NCBI GenBank assembly: GCA_025506515.1
Contig: CM046451.1
Span: 41,125,701-41,189,700, forward strand
DNA: 64,000 bases
Source: Flaveria trinervia
Taxonomy: Eukaryota; Streptophyta; Magnoliopsida; Asterales; Asteraceae
Reading direction: 5' to 3'
Positions 12,164 through 24,000 of this stretch are shown one piece after another. Position 1 is the first letter of the stretch. Each line of letters starts with the position of its first letter. The notes beneath the pieces are model-generated. The model searched no databases. It saw only the letters and a program-made list of their open reading frames with translations, and was not told the origin of the DNA. Both the position numbers and the translations under genes were made by a program.

Positions 12164-12504
12164 TCACTTTTCTTTTTTACGCCATTAACCTCTAATAGAT
12201 ATAAAAATCTTGGTTTATCAAATGCTTTTGTGTAGAGATGGGCGTGTTGAAAATCTGTATATATTTTTACGACATCGATTAAATGCTTTTCAAAACAATC
12301 ACGTATAAAGTGATACTTAATACCGATGAGTTTAGTTTTAGGATGTTGGACTGGATTTTTTGTTACTGTTATAGCAGCAGAATTATTAACATAAATAGGA
12401 GTGTTAGAGAATTGCAAACCGTAGTCTCGCATTTTCTATTGAATCCAAATGATGTGCGAATAGCAACTTGTAGCAACAACATATTCGGCTTCACAAGTTG
12501 ACAT
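12164..12504 (-). pseudogene. RNase H C-terminal part of element B (downstream of the D insertion)
   Basis: This is the last part of the pol polyprotein: CEAEYV, then YVNNSAAIT, then KTKLIGIKYHFIRD and LLEVNGVKKK, matching the C copy (53174-53512). RNase H removes the RNA template during cDNA synthesis. The active-site D of the YVDNSAA motif seen in C is N here, and the reading frame runs past the normal stop through a slipped A-run near 12170. The N-terminal part of the same domain lies on the other side of element D, from 20551 onwards. Confidence 0.85.
12500..12504. other. Target-site duplication of element D (left copy)
   Basis: GACAT here and GACAG at 20546-20550 flank D, with four of five bases identical. 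Element C, uninterrupted at the homologous position (about 53512), shows that the interrupted sequence is the RNase H of B. Confidence 0.8.
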
Positions 12505-13468
12505 TGTTAGACTCTATATGCCCAAGACACATAGAACATTGATGCAGTTAGTATGTCATGATCCAAGTCGGGTTATACCCAATAACAAGCTTTGCAATCA
12601 CCGACAATTATTCAATTGATGATATGATCATGCAATTAAATAATGACACCAAATTTAGAAAATGGGTTTTCTAAATAAGTTGCATATGAGATTGAACAAT
12701 TTATATGGATATTTTGTTTGTATATTTTGTTTGTAATGTTATTTAAGTTATTTAAATAACATCAAATGATTAGTGAGTGTGTATGTATTATTCTAATAAA
12801 AAGGTTTATTGAATGAACAACTTTTAAAAGGAAATGACTTGTTTAATGTGTTAACATTTTCATTTAACTTTTGGGGGGGGGGGGGAAATCAAATGTTAAA
12901 GAGGATTCGGCCGCCGTTGGGGGTTGGTCTCCTCTTTATTGCTTTTGATATCCTTGAAAACATACACACATTAGAGACTAATGCACTCCATCTCACTCTC
13001 TCTCTCACACATGCAATAGAACAACACAAGAAGGTTTTTCTTGTTCTTGTTGAAGAGAATCGGCTGAAAGTTTTTCAGGAGAGTTTTCCCTTTGGTTTTG
13101 GTGTTCAATCCTAGCATCTAAGGTGTTTTGTGATAGTGCTTGGGGTATACTAGCTTGAGGGATCCTTCCTTGGAGCCTTGGCCGAAGCCTTAGCATCTTA
13201 TCTATCTACCTTGGTCGACTTTTCAGCAGGAGGAAGGTAGTCAATCACAGCTTCATGTAGCTGTGATTTTATATACATTTTATTATGTTCATAGCTTGTT
13301 TATTCACATAAAAGATCCCCTTTGTTCTTGGGTTTGTTCACACTTTAAAATAACATCAAATAGAACATGTTTTTCAGCTTACAAACAATGTAATAATGTT
13401 AAACTTCCGCTGCGTTTTACAAAGTTTAAGTAGTTAAACTATGTCCTGTGTTCTAACAAACCCCTACA
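12505..13468 (+). repeat. 5' LTR of element D (964 bp)
   Basis: Starts TGTTAGACTC and ends CCCCTACA. It carries a run of 13 G at 12873-12885 (7 G in the 3' LTR) and about 100 bp near 12975-13080, including a CT-rich run, that is missing from the 3' LTR. Confidence 0.93.
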
Positions 13469-13469
13469 A

Positions 13470-13483
13470 TGGCATCTAGAGCC
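13470..13483 (+). other. Primer-binding site of element D
   Basis: TGGCATCTAGAGCC starts one base after the LTR end. It is the common plant Copia variant of the initiator-Met tRNA complement, with one change (TGGTAT to TGGCAT). Confidence 0.8.
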
Positions 13484-14928
13484 GGTTATGTGGATAGCTA
13501 GCTTGCATTGTCCTTTAAAAATTCGTTTTATGGACCTTGGAACCCCTTTTAGGGGTTGCTATGTTCTTGTTTGTTGAATCCCCAAACTTTCAAGGTCATA
13601 TCACACATGCTTGTGATTAAACCTTGAAAGATATGTATGATGATGTGTATATTGTTTGGACTATGTTAAAACCCGATTTTTCAGTTTATGTTGCCTGAAA
13701 GTCGGGGTTTTAATGGGGATTCTTTGATTTATTTGGATGATATGATGTATGTTCATATTGGTGCATAACCTAGCATTTGGCCTTGTGTTGTTTGGATGTA
13801 TGATATGGTTGTTTTGGTTTATTCAATGGGATTGTATATATTTTTTTTCTTTTGTGCTTTGTATAAAAGATGTAATTTATTTATTATTGGGTTGTAATAA
13901 ATAGATAAGGTGTATTTTTCATTTTACTAGATATCATGTATTAGGACTTATATCTTGTAATATGAAGACATATGCCTTGGAAGCACAAAGGAAAGACACA
14001 AGAGAAACATGGAGCATTTTGGATGCGGTTTCAAGTGGGAGCTTTTTGGAAGCTTTCTATGTGTTTTGTTATGACCTTTGCAAAGACCTAATGACAACAC
14101 TTGTGATGGCAAACAAGTGTTGTCAACATAATTGCTATGGTTATGCACATATGGTTGTTTATATCTTATGCTTGTTTGAATGTTTGTTATTTGATTGTAT
14201 GGTTGATATTTTGACATGCACTACAAACTAATTAACAAACTTAACAAGCTGAAAATTGATGGTTCATAATCATTAAAAGTAATAAAAGGTTATTGAATTG
14301 ATTTAATGATTTGAAAGATTAAAATAGGTTTTAATCAAAAGAACATAGGTATCTTGTATTTGAAAGCATGCAAGTACAAGTACATAGAGTTTCTAAACTA
14401 AGATTATGAAATCTCTAATTTTTTTTCAAACAATATTTCCAACAAGTTTAACACCGTCCTTTTGCACAACACTTGAGTCATTTGGAAAATCTTAATGGGA
14501 TAAAGATCACCTAACCATTTAGAGGGAAGTTGTGACTTAAGGTGGGGATACCACATTTGTGGGATGAAGGTCACCTAACAACTTATGTTGGTAAACTCAC
14601 ATGTGTGTACAAGTAGGGTAACTTGATTTGCAAACCATGTTAAATGGATCACCTACAATATGGTTTCCAAATGGTGTTGATGGGATTAACATGCCGACAT
14701 TACATATGATGTTTAAAGTCGATCCTATACCTCTAGAAGTTGCAAATGGTTGCAACCGTCAATCGTTGACCACCTTATTAATTTAAATCGTGGGATAAAG
14801 TCACCTAACCATAATTTAAATGTAATGTTGGGTTCTAGATTTTAATATAAAAATGACCTTAAAAGGTATTAATCATTTAAAATAGCAATATCGAAAATAC
14901 TAAAATAGGTCTTTGTTATATTTTGTAG
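13484..14928 (+). other. Long noncoding 5' leader of element D
   Basis: 1.45 kb with no credible coding region; the two opposite-strand 89-codon frames near 13950-14230 have no recognisable content. A motif close to GGGATAAAGGTCACCTAAC recurs at 14496-14516, 14560-14580, 14791-14810 and in shorter form at 14646-14658. Confidence 0.7.
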
Positions 14929-16104
14929 ATGGCCACCAATAATGATAATCATGATAATTCATCCACATCCGCCCAATCATTACGAGTAATTCTCCAAAAG
15001 GAACATCTAAATCATAATAATTTCAATGATTTGTATCGAAACTTGAGAATCGTTCTCAAGCAAGAAAACCGATCATATATTTTAGACGACCCTATCCCCG
15101 ATCAACCTGCTGAGGATGATGATGAGGCCTATAACGATTGGCTAAAGTACACTGAGGACTCCGTCCAAGTGTCTTGTCTCATGCTAGCGAGCATGACTCC
15201 GGATATCCAAAAGGAGTATGAACATCACGGAGCTTATGACATGATAACCCAGCTGAAGGAAACGTTCCAACAGCAAGCAAGGGTTGAGCGCTTCGAAACG
15301 GTTCAAGCACTCCATGCATGTCGTATGGACGACAACCAATCGGTTTCATCTTATGTACTTAAGATGAAAAGCCATATTGACCGCCTCGAAAGACTTAATT
15401 GTCCCGTCTCGAAGGAATTGGCCACGGATTTGATCCTCCATGGCCTTACCATGAAGTTCGAGACAATTGTGTCGAATTACAACATGAATGCTTGGGACAA
15501 AAGCATTGATGAGCTTCACTCAATGCTCAAAACAACCGAGGTGGCCATGGGTAAAAGGGTTTTACCTGTTCTCACCATCAATGAAGGTGGGAACAAGAAA
15601 AGGCCTCATCCCGCACCCAAGGCAAAGGTTTCCAAGGGTAAGGGACCCGTATGGGGAAAGGGGAAAGGGGTGGCAAGGGTGCCACCCAAACCACAAGAGA
15701 AGAAGCAAAAGGTTGCTACCAATGACCCATGCTTCAAGTATGGGGAGATTGGACATTGGGAAAGAAATTGTCCTGTCCATCTCCAAGAGTTGAAAGCCAA
15801 GAGGGATGCCGGGCAGACCTCAGGTACTATATACATGATTCATATTGATCTTAATGTTACATCTTCAAACACATGGGTGTTAGATACCGGATGTGGAACT
15901 CATATTTGCAATTTGTTGCAGGGGTTCAAAAGAAGTAGGGACTTCAATCAAGGGGATGTTAGCCTCTTCATGGGCAATGGAACCAAAGTCCAAGTTGAAG
16001 CTCGTGGGGACAACATCTTGAAACTTCCAAGTGGCTTGGATGTTATTTTGAAGAATGTTTTGTATGCTCCAAGTTTGACTAGGAACATTATTTATTTATC
16101 CTAA
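14929..16104 (+). CDS. Gag and protease region of element D
   Basis: An open frame of 391 codons, the longest in the window. Residues about 20-215 form the plant Copia Gag domain (DLYRNLRIVLKQENRSYIL, LKETFQQQARVERFETVQAL, DRLERLNCPV), which builds the cytoplasmic particle. Residues 225-265 are Lys/Pro-rich. The nucleic-acid-binding zinc knuckle starts at residue 268 as CFKYGEIGHWERNC, so the second Cys of CX2CX4HX4C is Tyr. The aspartic protease signature is at residue 319 as LDTGCGTHI (family norm DSGA/C). The stop at 16102 interrupts a polyprotein that should continue, so the product is truncated just after the protease. The start is chosen because it is the first ATG of the frame and follows the long leader. 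Confidence 0.9.
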   Translation: MATNNDNHDNSSTSAQSLRVILQKEHLNHNNFNDLYRNLRIVLKQENRSYILDDPIPDQPAEDDDEAYNDWLKYTEDSVQVSCLMLASMTPDIQKEYEHHGAYDMITQLKETFQQQARVERFETVQALHACRMDDNQSVSSYVLKMKSHIDRLERLNCPVSKELATDLILHGLTMKFETIVSNYNMNAWDKSIDELHSMLKTTEVAMGKRVLPVLTINEGGNKKRPHPAPKAKVSKGKGPVWGKGKGVARVPPKPQEKKQKVATNDPCFKYGEIGHWERNCPVHLQELKAKRDAGQTSGTIYMIHIDLNVTSSNTWVLDTGCGTHICNLLQGFKRSRDFNQGDVSLFMGNGTKVQVEARGDNILKLPSGLDVILKNVLYAPSLTRNIIYLS

Positions 16105-18916
16105 TTAAGACTTTATGATTATGTATTATCTTTTGTTGAAAATGATATTCATGTTTCTTTAATGATATGTTCTATTTTAAAGCTATACCCATTAATGGTA
16201 TTTATGAATTGGTTCATGAAAATACTTTAAATAGTTCATTGTACCAAAATAGCACCAAGAAACTCAAGTTGGATTTGAGTGATACCTATCTTTGGCATTG
16301 TCGTCTTGGTCATATAAACAAGAAACGTATACAAACACTTCAAAAGAATGGTCTTTTAAAAACGAATGAATGTGATTAATTTGATGTATGTGAATCTTGT
16401 TTACAAGGTAAAATGACTAAGGCACCCTTTAGTGGAACTAACAAAAGGGCAAAAGATTTATTAGGAATCATACATTCGGATGTATGTGGTCCTTTTAAGC
16501 CAATGACTAGGAATGGTGAAAGATACTTCATTACCTTTACCGACGATTATAGTCACTATGGGTATGTGTACTTATTAAGGCACAAAGATGAAGCTTTTGA
16601 AATGTTCAAAATCTTCAAGAATGAAGTAGAAAATCAACTCAACAAGTCGACTAAAGTTCTCAGCACCGATAGAGGAGGTGAATACCTAAGTGATACTTTT
16701 CAAGATCATCTTAGGATTTGGGGATTGTCTCACAACTCACTCCACATGGAACACCACAACATAATGGTGTGTCTGAGAGGAGGAATCGAACCTTATTGGA
16801 TATGGTTCGATCTATGATGGCTAGAAGCACATTACTCTATCATTTTGGGGTTTTGCTTTGCTCTTTGCGGCCCGTATTTTAAATATGGCCCCAACCAAAA
16901 AGGTGGAAAGGACACATTTTGAGATATGGCATGGAAGAGTTCCATCCCTATCATACTTAAGGGTCTGGGGCTGTGAGGCTTACGTTAAGACTCCCACCCC
17001 AAACAAATGGAAGTCCGATCCACTAATGTATCTTTGTTGGATACCCTAGAGATTCTGTGGGATATTATTTCTATGATCCACTGGAACAAAAGGTGTTTGT
17101 TGCCAAAAAAGGTGAGTTCTTAGAGGCAAAGTTCCTTATGGAAGGAAATAGCAGTAGAATAGTGAATCTTGAGGAGGATCAAGAACCACAACCCGATGCA
17201 CGTTTGGTTGAAACTAGCACTCAACACGAGGATGTTGAAGATGATCAAATGGTTGATCAATACACACAAAACGTTCACAGAAGTGGTAGAACTAGTAATC
17301 CACCTCAAAGATACGGATTTTTCATGGATGGATGCTATGTGGTAGATTCAGATGAACCAACCACATACCATGATGCAGTGTCCAATTCGGAATGTGACAA
17401 ATGGCTCGAGGCCATGAATGTAGAGATGCAATCCATGTATGACAATCAAGTTTGGGAACTTGTTGTACCACCTCTTAATTCCAAAGTAGTTGGAAGCAAG
17501 TGGGTTTTCAAGAAGAAAACCGATATGCATGGAAACTTGGATACTTATAAAGCTAGACTTATAGCAAAGGGTTTCACTCAAACTCAAGGGGTTGACTATG
17601 ATGAAACTTTCTCACCTGTTGCGATGTTATAGTCTATAAGGATATTGTTTGCCATAGCTGCTCATTATGATTATGAGATTTGGCAAATGGATGTCAAAAC
17701 CGCTTTCCTAAATGGATATCTTGAGGAGGATGTCTATATGGTTCAGCCTGAAGGTTTTGTCGATCCAAAACATCCTAATAAAGTATGCAAGTTAAAGAAA
17801 TCAATCTATGGATTGAAACAAGCATCGAGAAGCTGGAATCATCGTTTTGATGAGGAGGTCAAGAAATTTGGCTTCATCAAAAATGCTGATGAGGCTTGTG
17901 TGTATAAGAAGGCTAGTGGGAGCACAATAACTTTCCTAGTATTGTATGTTGATGATATACGACTATTTGGAAATGACATTCCAACCTTGGAAGGTGTAAA
18001 AACCTGGCTTGGAAGTTGTTTTTCCATTAAGGATCTTGGAGAAGCCGCCTATATTCTAGGAATAAAGATCTATAGGGATAGATTAAGGTGGTTGATTGGT
18101 TTGAATCAAAGTGCATACATTGATAAGATCTTGAAAAGGTTCAAGATGGAGAACTCTAAGAAAGGTACCGTACCTATTCAAAGAGGAACGATATTGAGTA
18201 CGACTCAATGTCCTAGCTCAAAGGATGAGCAAGATAAAATGAAGGCGATCCCATACGCATCTGCTATTGGATCCATCATGTATGCAATGATATGCACTCG
18301 ATCGGACGTGTCATGCACCTTAAGCATGACAAGTCTTTACCAGCAAAATCCTGGAAATAGTCATTGGATGACTGTTAAGAACATACTTAAGTACCTAAGG
18401 AGGACAAGAGATATGTTCCTAATCTATGGATCTGGTAATGAGGAACTCGTTGTAAAAGGTTACACGGATGCGAGTTTCCAAACCAATCGTGATGATTCTC
18501 GGTCACAATCGGGATATATTTTCATTCTGAATGGAGGAACGGTCTCTTAGAAGAGCTCCAAACAGGATGTGGTGGCTCTATTAACTACAGAATCAGAATA
18601 CGTTGCCGCCTCATTAGCAGCTCAAGAAGCTGCATGGTTGAAGAAATTCATTGCCGATCTGGGGGTTGTCCCTTCCATTCAGGACACCCTAGAGATTTTT
18701 TGTGATAACGAGGGTGCGATTGCTCAAATCAAGGAACCTCATGCTCATCAATAGACTAGGCACATTGAGCGGAGATTAAACTACATACGAGATGAAGTTG
18801 AAAAGGGAAAGATATGTATTCGCAAAGTTCACACGAACCAGAACATTGCGGATCCTCTCACGAAGCTCCTTGAAAAGGCAAAGCATGAAGGTCATACTTG
18901 TGCCATGGGACTTTGA
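16105..18916 (+). pseudogene. pol of element D: integrase, reverse transcriptase, RNase H
   Basis: This continues the polyprotein in several frames. The integrase zinc domain (WHCRLGHINKKRI ... CESCLQGKM) is at 16280-16445, with an in-frame stop at 16377. The integrase catalytic core at 16470-16850 shows HSDVCGPF and STDRGGEY; the part with the final Glu is off-frame after a shift near 16730, and another shift lies near 16845. Reverse transcriptase spans about 17390-18080: ARLIAKGFTQTQGVDYDETF, a stop near 17630, then QMDVKTAFLNGYLEEDVYM and the catalytic YVDD at 17945-17956. RNase H spans about 18450-18910 (GYTDASF, TESEYVAA, CDNEGAI, NQNIADPLTK). A TAG replaces a conserved Trp codon at 18548, and another stop is at 18752. 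It ends ...CAMGL at 18916. The copy is dead but recent enough that every domain is recognisable. Confidence 0.95.
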
Positions 18917-19686
18917 TATTCTAGTGATTGGATTTGATCTGTAATTTTGTATTTGGATATATGGAACTCTCTATTATTTGAATAAAATTATTTGGTTATA
19001 ATGTTTCAATTAATGTTCAAATTTAGCATTTTAATCCATGAGTAAATTGTTTACTCTAAATGTCCGTAGTCGTTGGGAACAAGTGTGAGGGTAAGATTAT
19101 TATGAACTTGGATTGGTTGATATTCATAAGGATGAATATAGAGCAATGGGTTGCTACCAAGGTTCATAGATATTTGTGGGATACAAATATTGGACTAACC
19201 CGCAAGTCTAACATTACTACATGGAATCTTGTTGATTGATCATAAGTAATTTTGAGTAAAGACGAATATCATTTGATATCCTCCGACCTGAGATACATAT
19301 TGGGTTTTGATATTCACCAAGTATTATGCCTTGAGCTGATTCTTCACTGCCCTGAAATAATGAACAGTACATAAGGGTATGTTTAGGTATGACATGAGGT
19401 GTTTGTGAGAGACGTATGTAGTCAAGATGGAATTTGTTCCTCTTATTCATTGAGAGTTAGATGTCTAAGGCCTGATAAGTTAAATCAACAAGGAATGATC
19501 ACTCTGTGTTCTTGGATTTAACATGACATCTGTAACAAAAGGATAGATGATTGATTCACCTAAATCATTTCAAGTAGGATACTTGAATAAGATGATGTTA
19601 TTGAATGGCTATAAGTCATGCGTATTAAGGGTAGCAAACCGTTGTTAGGCGGTATTACTGCTTGCATCAATCTTCTATGAATCTTG
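18917..19686 (+). other. 3' noncoding region of element D
   Basis: About 770 bp between the RNase H stop and the polypurine tract, AT-rich, with no credible coding content. It may hold RNA 3' processing signals; AATAAA at 18981-18986 is one candidate but is unproven. Confidence 0.5.
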
Positions 19687-19700
19687 GGCAAGTGGGAGAT
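19687..19700 (+). other. Polypurine tract of element D
   Basis: GGCAAGTGGGAGAT directly precedes the TGTTAGATTC of the 3' LTR. This form is typical of plant Copia elements. Confidence 0.85.
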
Positions 19701-20545
19701 TGTTAGATTCTATATGCCCAAGACACATAGAACATTGATGCGGTTAGTATATCATGATCCAAGTCGGGTTATACCAATAACAAGCTTTGCAATCACCGAC
19801 AATTATTCAATTGATGATATGATCATGCAATTAATAATAACACCAAATTTAGAAAATGGGTTTTTAAATAAGTTGCATATGAGATTGAAGAATTTATATG
19901 GATATTTTGTTTATATATATTGCTTGTAATTTTATTTAAGTTATTTAAATAACATCAAATGATTAGTGAGTGTGTATGTATTATTCTAATAAAAAGGTTT
20001 ATTGAATGAACAACTTTAAAGGAAATGACTTGTTTAATGTGTTAACATTTTCATTTAACTTTTGGGGGGGAAATCAAATGTTAAAGAGGATTCGGCCGCC
20101 GTTGGGGGTTGGTCTCCTCTTGATTGCTTTTGATATCCTTGAAAACATAAACACATCAGAGTTTTCCCTTCGGTTTTAGTGTTCAATCCTAGCATCTAAG
20201 GTGTTTTGTGATAGTGATTGGGGTATACTAGCTTGAGGGATCCCTCCTTGGAGCCTTGGCCGAAGCTTTAGCATCTTATCTATCTACCTTGGTCGACTTT
20301 TCAGCAGGAGGAAGGTAGTCAATCACAGCTTCATGTAGCTGTGATTTTATGTATATTTTATTATGTTCATAGCTTGTTTATTCACATAAAAGATCCCCTT
20401 TGTTCTTGGGTTTGTTCACACTTTAAAATAACATCAAATAGAACATGTTTTCAGCTTCCAAACAATGTAATAATGTTAAACTTTTGCTGTGTTTTACAAA
20501 GTTTAAGTGGTTAAACTATGTCTTGTGTTCTAACAAACCCCTACA
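19701..20545 (+). repeat. 3' LTR of element D (845 bp)
   Basis: Near-identical to the 5' LTR apart from the shorter G run and the roughly 100-bp deletion around 20158. It ends CCCCTACA, followed by the target-site copy GACAG. Confidence 0.93.
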
Positions 20546-20550
20546 GACAG

Positions 20551-21799
20551 AGCAACCAATGTATGCTTCTTACACTACAAGGTGACTAATCTTCTCCCAA
20601 AAAATTGACCTCCTCAAGACGTTGACTTGTAGTTCATTTTGCAGCCGCTGTAATCGGAGTCACTATACGCTGTAAGGTCAAAATCATTGTCATGAGGATA
20701 CCACAACCCGAGTGTTGGAGTACCTTTCAGATAACGAAAAATACGTTTAACTCCTATGAGATGGTTGAGTTTTGGTTTCGTCTGATATCTGGAGCAGAGA
20801 CACGTCGTGTACATGATATCAGGTCGTGAGGCTTTGAGGTACATGAAGGATCCGATCATTCCTCGGTACATGGTGGCATCCACTAAATCACCATTTTTGT
20901 TGGGTGCCATGTCGTGGTTTGTAGAAAGTGGAGTCCCACCTGCCGAAGAATTCTCCATATCGAACTGACTGAGGGTATCACCTACATACTTGGTCTGATG
21001 TAGAAATATTTCCTTAGGTGTCTGATCCACCTATAACCCGAGAAAGAACTTCATCTCTCCTATGGCACTCATCTCAAATTCAGCTTTCGTTACTACTTCA
21101 AATTCTTTACATAAGTCTTCATTTTTGGAACCGAAGATTATGTCATCAACATAAATCTGTTCTAGTAGTAAGTCACCATCTTTTTGTTTGATGAATAGTG
21201 TACCATCAATCACTCCTCTACGAAAGCTGTGTTTCACAAGATGAGTCGAGAGCTTCTCATACTATGCTCTTGGGGCTTGGTAGAGCCCGTAAAGAGCCTT
21301 ATCCAGCTTCTAATTTTGTCCCGATGATAAAGATCCTCAAATCCTTCGGGTTGACTGACATACATTGTCTCCCGGATTTCACCTTGAAGGAATGCACTCT
21401 TCACATCTAGTTGATAAATTTAATCTTCATATAAGATGCATAGGCTAGAAAGATACCGATTGCTTCCATTCTCGCCATAGGTGCAAACACTTCATTGTAA
21501 TCAATGCCTTCGACTTGTCGAAATCCTTGAACTACAGGTCGAGCATTGTTTCTGATTATGACCCCTTGGTAATCTTTCTTACACTTCAAGACCCATTTAG
21601 TCCCAATGACCTTAGCACATTTTGGTCTATCCACTAGTGTCCATACTCCTAACTTCTTGAATTGATGAAGTTCTTCTTGCATGGCACTCACCCATGCCTC
21701 ATCGTTTATGGCTTCACTTACATATTTTGGATAAAATTGAGACAAAAAACCATGGATAAGCACCGTCGTCAACATAGCCTTTCTCCATGACTGAGGCAT
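20551..21799 (-). pseudogene. Reverse transcriptase and N-terminal RNase H of element B
   Basis: Copia RT, which copies element RNA to cDNA in the particle. It runs from about 21799 (WVSAMQEELHQFKKLGVWTLVDRPK, GTKWVLKCKK) through the conserved VEGIDYNEVFAPMARMEAI, then the catalytic YVDDIIFGS with YVDD at 21142-21153, to GEMKFFLGL near 21031. The next part (FLHQTKYVGDTLSQF, MYRGMIGSFMYLKASRPDIM, TAYSDSDYSG) is the RT/RNase H connection. Stops occur near 21030 and 20613, with frameshifts near 21410 and 21240. At 20551 the coding stretch is cut by element D and continues at 12504. Confidence 0.92.
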
Positions 21800-22300
21800 A
21801 ATCAGTTGAGTATAGTTGATTTCTTGTTTGTACTCCTAATTGTACATCCCCTATGACGTTGTCCAGAGGATGATATACATTAAATCGAGATCCGGAAGTG
21901 GCGGGAATGACTACTTCCTTATCCAAGTTTTGAATTCATGGTTCAATATCTGTAGCCATTGGAGTGCAAAGTTCTGAAGTGTTAGAGGCATCAACATCTG
22001 ATGCTTGTGTACCTTCAGTAGCAAGAACTTGTTCATCCTGATCCACCTAAACATTCTCCACTTCTTCATCATCAGAGGAAGAGTCACTTACCTCCATTAC
22101 TCCCCCTGAATGACTAGAAGACTCACCTTGTGAATCTGATTTTGTCGAGTCTAGTGACGGTGTGTTTAAGACATCGTACATCATTTTGGTAGATAACTCA
22201 TCATCAAGAAGGGAGAGAGGGATGTTGAAAGACGTAACAAAATACATCATAATCGAAGAAGAATATGGGTCCTTTTCCAGCAAGGGGGTGGTTTATCTTT
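21800..22300 (-). pseudogene. Integrase-RT linker region of element B
   Basis: A low-complexity Ser/Asp/Glu-rich polyprotein segment (22047-22283 contains SSSHSGGVMEVSDSSSDDEE) followed by HPLDNVIGDVQLGVQTRNQL, the conserved block that precedes RT in many Copia elements. Stops near 22048 and a frame change near 21800. It matches 54698-55140 of element C. Confidence 0.8.
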
Positions 22301-23060
22301 GAACGTCAATGTCGCACCACACTTCTACTTGACCAGTTGAGTTGTTGTAAACTCTCTTATTGGGTATGTTATATCCTAGAAAAATTCCTTCTTCAGCCTT
22401 TTCACTGAACTTCCCTAACTGATTTTTGTTTTGCAGCGTACATGGTGCGCCAAATGTTTCGTGGTACTCCAGATTCGGTTTACATCGTTAGAGCAATGCA
22501 TAACACGTTTTACCATTTCGTTTGACCACCAGGACTCGATTTAGTGTGTAACATGCATTGGTAACTGCCTCATTCCAAAATTGGATGGGTAGTTTTGAGT
22601 CTGCTAGCATCATTCATGTTGTCTCTATCAAGCTCCTGTTCTTCCGTTCAGCAACTCCGTTCATTTGTGGAGTGTAGGCAGATGTGAATTGATGTACAAT
22701 TCCTTTCTCTTTGCAAAATGCCTCCATCCACTGGTTCTTGAATTCTGTGCCGTTGTCTGAGTGAATCTAACGTACTTTCAGCTTGTAGAGAGATTCTAAT
22801 GTGGTCACCAGCTCTTTGAACTATTCTAATGTTTCTAATTTGGTTTTTAGAAACATTACCCAAGAGAATTTGGAGTAGTCATGAGAGACTACATAACAGT
22901 AAAGGTCACCAGCTCTGCTTTTGGTGCTCACAGGACCAAACAGATCCATGTGTAGAAGTTCGAGAGGCAATTCAATAGAATTTACTTTCTTTGCCTTGTG
23001 AGACTTCAAGGTCAGCTTGCCTTTCTTACAAGCTACACGAAATTTCAGAAGTTGAAAATT
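22301..23060 (-). pseudogene. Integrase of element B
   Basis: Inserts cDNA into the genome. The catalytic core shows HMDLFGPVSTKSRAGDLYC (first Asp) at 22821-23009, an IHSDNGTEFKNQW block (second Asp) near 22735-22770, and the NGVAERKNRSL block (catalytic Glu) near 22625-22665. After the core come ADSKLPIQFWNEAV, FGAPCTL and GIFLGYNIPNKRVYNN. Several in-frame stops (for example near 22820 and 22770) inactivate it. The HHCC zinc domain lies just upstream at about 23060-23200 and is badly degraded. Confidence 0.88.
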
Positions 23061-24000
23061 CTTAACATTAACTCCATTTACTAAATCATTCTAAATAAGA
23101 TGATTCATCTTCCGTAGATTTATGTGTCCCATTCTCCTATGCCAACAGATCGAGTCCCTCTCAGTTGCCTTTGACAAGAAGCATTGAACTTCATGATCGG
23201 TTGTGGATACTTTGATAAATCCAAGACATATAAGTCATTATATCTTGAAGCTGACATTAGGACTTGGTCCTCCGTGATAATGTAATCCTTCTTCATCACA
23301 TAACACTTCTTGTTGTCAAAAACAACCTTGAATCCTTTGTGAAAAATCTAGGATACAAAAAGCAACTTATTTTGTAATTGTTGAACGTAGTTGACCTTAT
23401 CAAACTTGATTTTCTAGTTTCCCACTTCGCCTTGAGCGGTGATGTATCCTCATTTATTTCCAGCAAATGAGACATGTCTCCCTTTAATTTGTTTGACATT
23501 TGAAAGAAGATACAGGTTCCCGGTCATGTGCCTAGATGCCGCAATATCAACAATCCAAGTGTTTGTTATAGCACTGTAATGAACACCCTGCACATTCAGA
23601 GGAAATTATTAGTTTAGGTTTGGGACCCAAGCCTTAACTAGCTGGGGTGACCTAGAGGAATCACACATCATAAACTCAACCCACTGTCCATTTAAGGGCG
23701 AGGACATATCAATCTTCTTATTCTTTCGAGTATCAGACACTGGACTTGACTTTTCTTTCCATAAGCCAGTTATGTGTAGTGCCTGTTTGTGACAAACAAA
23801 CGACTAGGTTACAGTTTGAACTTTATGTTCATTATTCTTTTTGCCAGAGTAATAGAACTTCGTTTTGAAGAAATTGGTTTAGTATCATGAAGACCTATTT
23901 TCATTCTAGGTGTTAGATAGTAAGGACAATTAGAAGTGATGTGTCCTCTCTTTCCACAATTGTAGCATGATCTACTTTCTACATGTTGGGAAAATTATCT
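23061..24000 (-). pseudogene. Second zinc knuckle, protease and pre-integrase region of element B
   Basis: A CCHC knuckle, CYNCGKRGHITSNC, is intact at 23926-23967; its homologue in C is at 56887-56928. The protease lies around 23500-23560, with the signature degraded to VDIAASRHMTGN (norm VDSGASRHMTGN), so Ser-Gly of the active site are lost. The pre-integrase block (KDYIITEDQVLMSASRYNDLYVLDLS) is at 23200-23300. Frameshifts and stops are frequent. Identification rests on alignment with the better preserved C copy. Confidence 0.8.

Larger units (their letters stand above)
12505..20545 (+). mobile_element. Element D: Copia retrotransposon inserted in the RNase H of element B
   Basis: 8,041 bp, plus strand, with 5' LTR 12505-13468, PBS, a 1.46-kb leader, gag-pol 14929-18916, 3' noncoding region, polypurine tract and 3' LTR 19701-20545. 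The domain order (protease, integrase, RT, RNase H) is that of Copia. It belongs to a lineage different from A/B/C and E/G: its Gag begins MATNNDNHD, it has no extra ORF, and its size is normal for Copia. The LTRs differ at 4 places in the first 85 bases by eye. Scattered stops and at least three frameshifts make it defective. Confidence 0.95.

Noticed and set aside
12873..12885. G-run as a quadruplex or special signal
   Set aside because: A single homopolymer that differs in length between the two LTRs; polymerase slippage explains it.
13948..14231. Overlapping 89-codon frames on both strands
   Set aside because: They lie in the leader of element D, have no recognisable domain, and are not positioned as a Copia gene.
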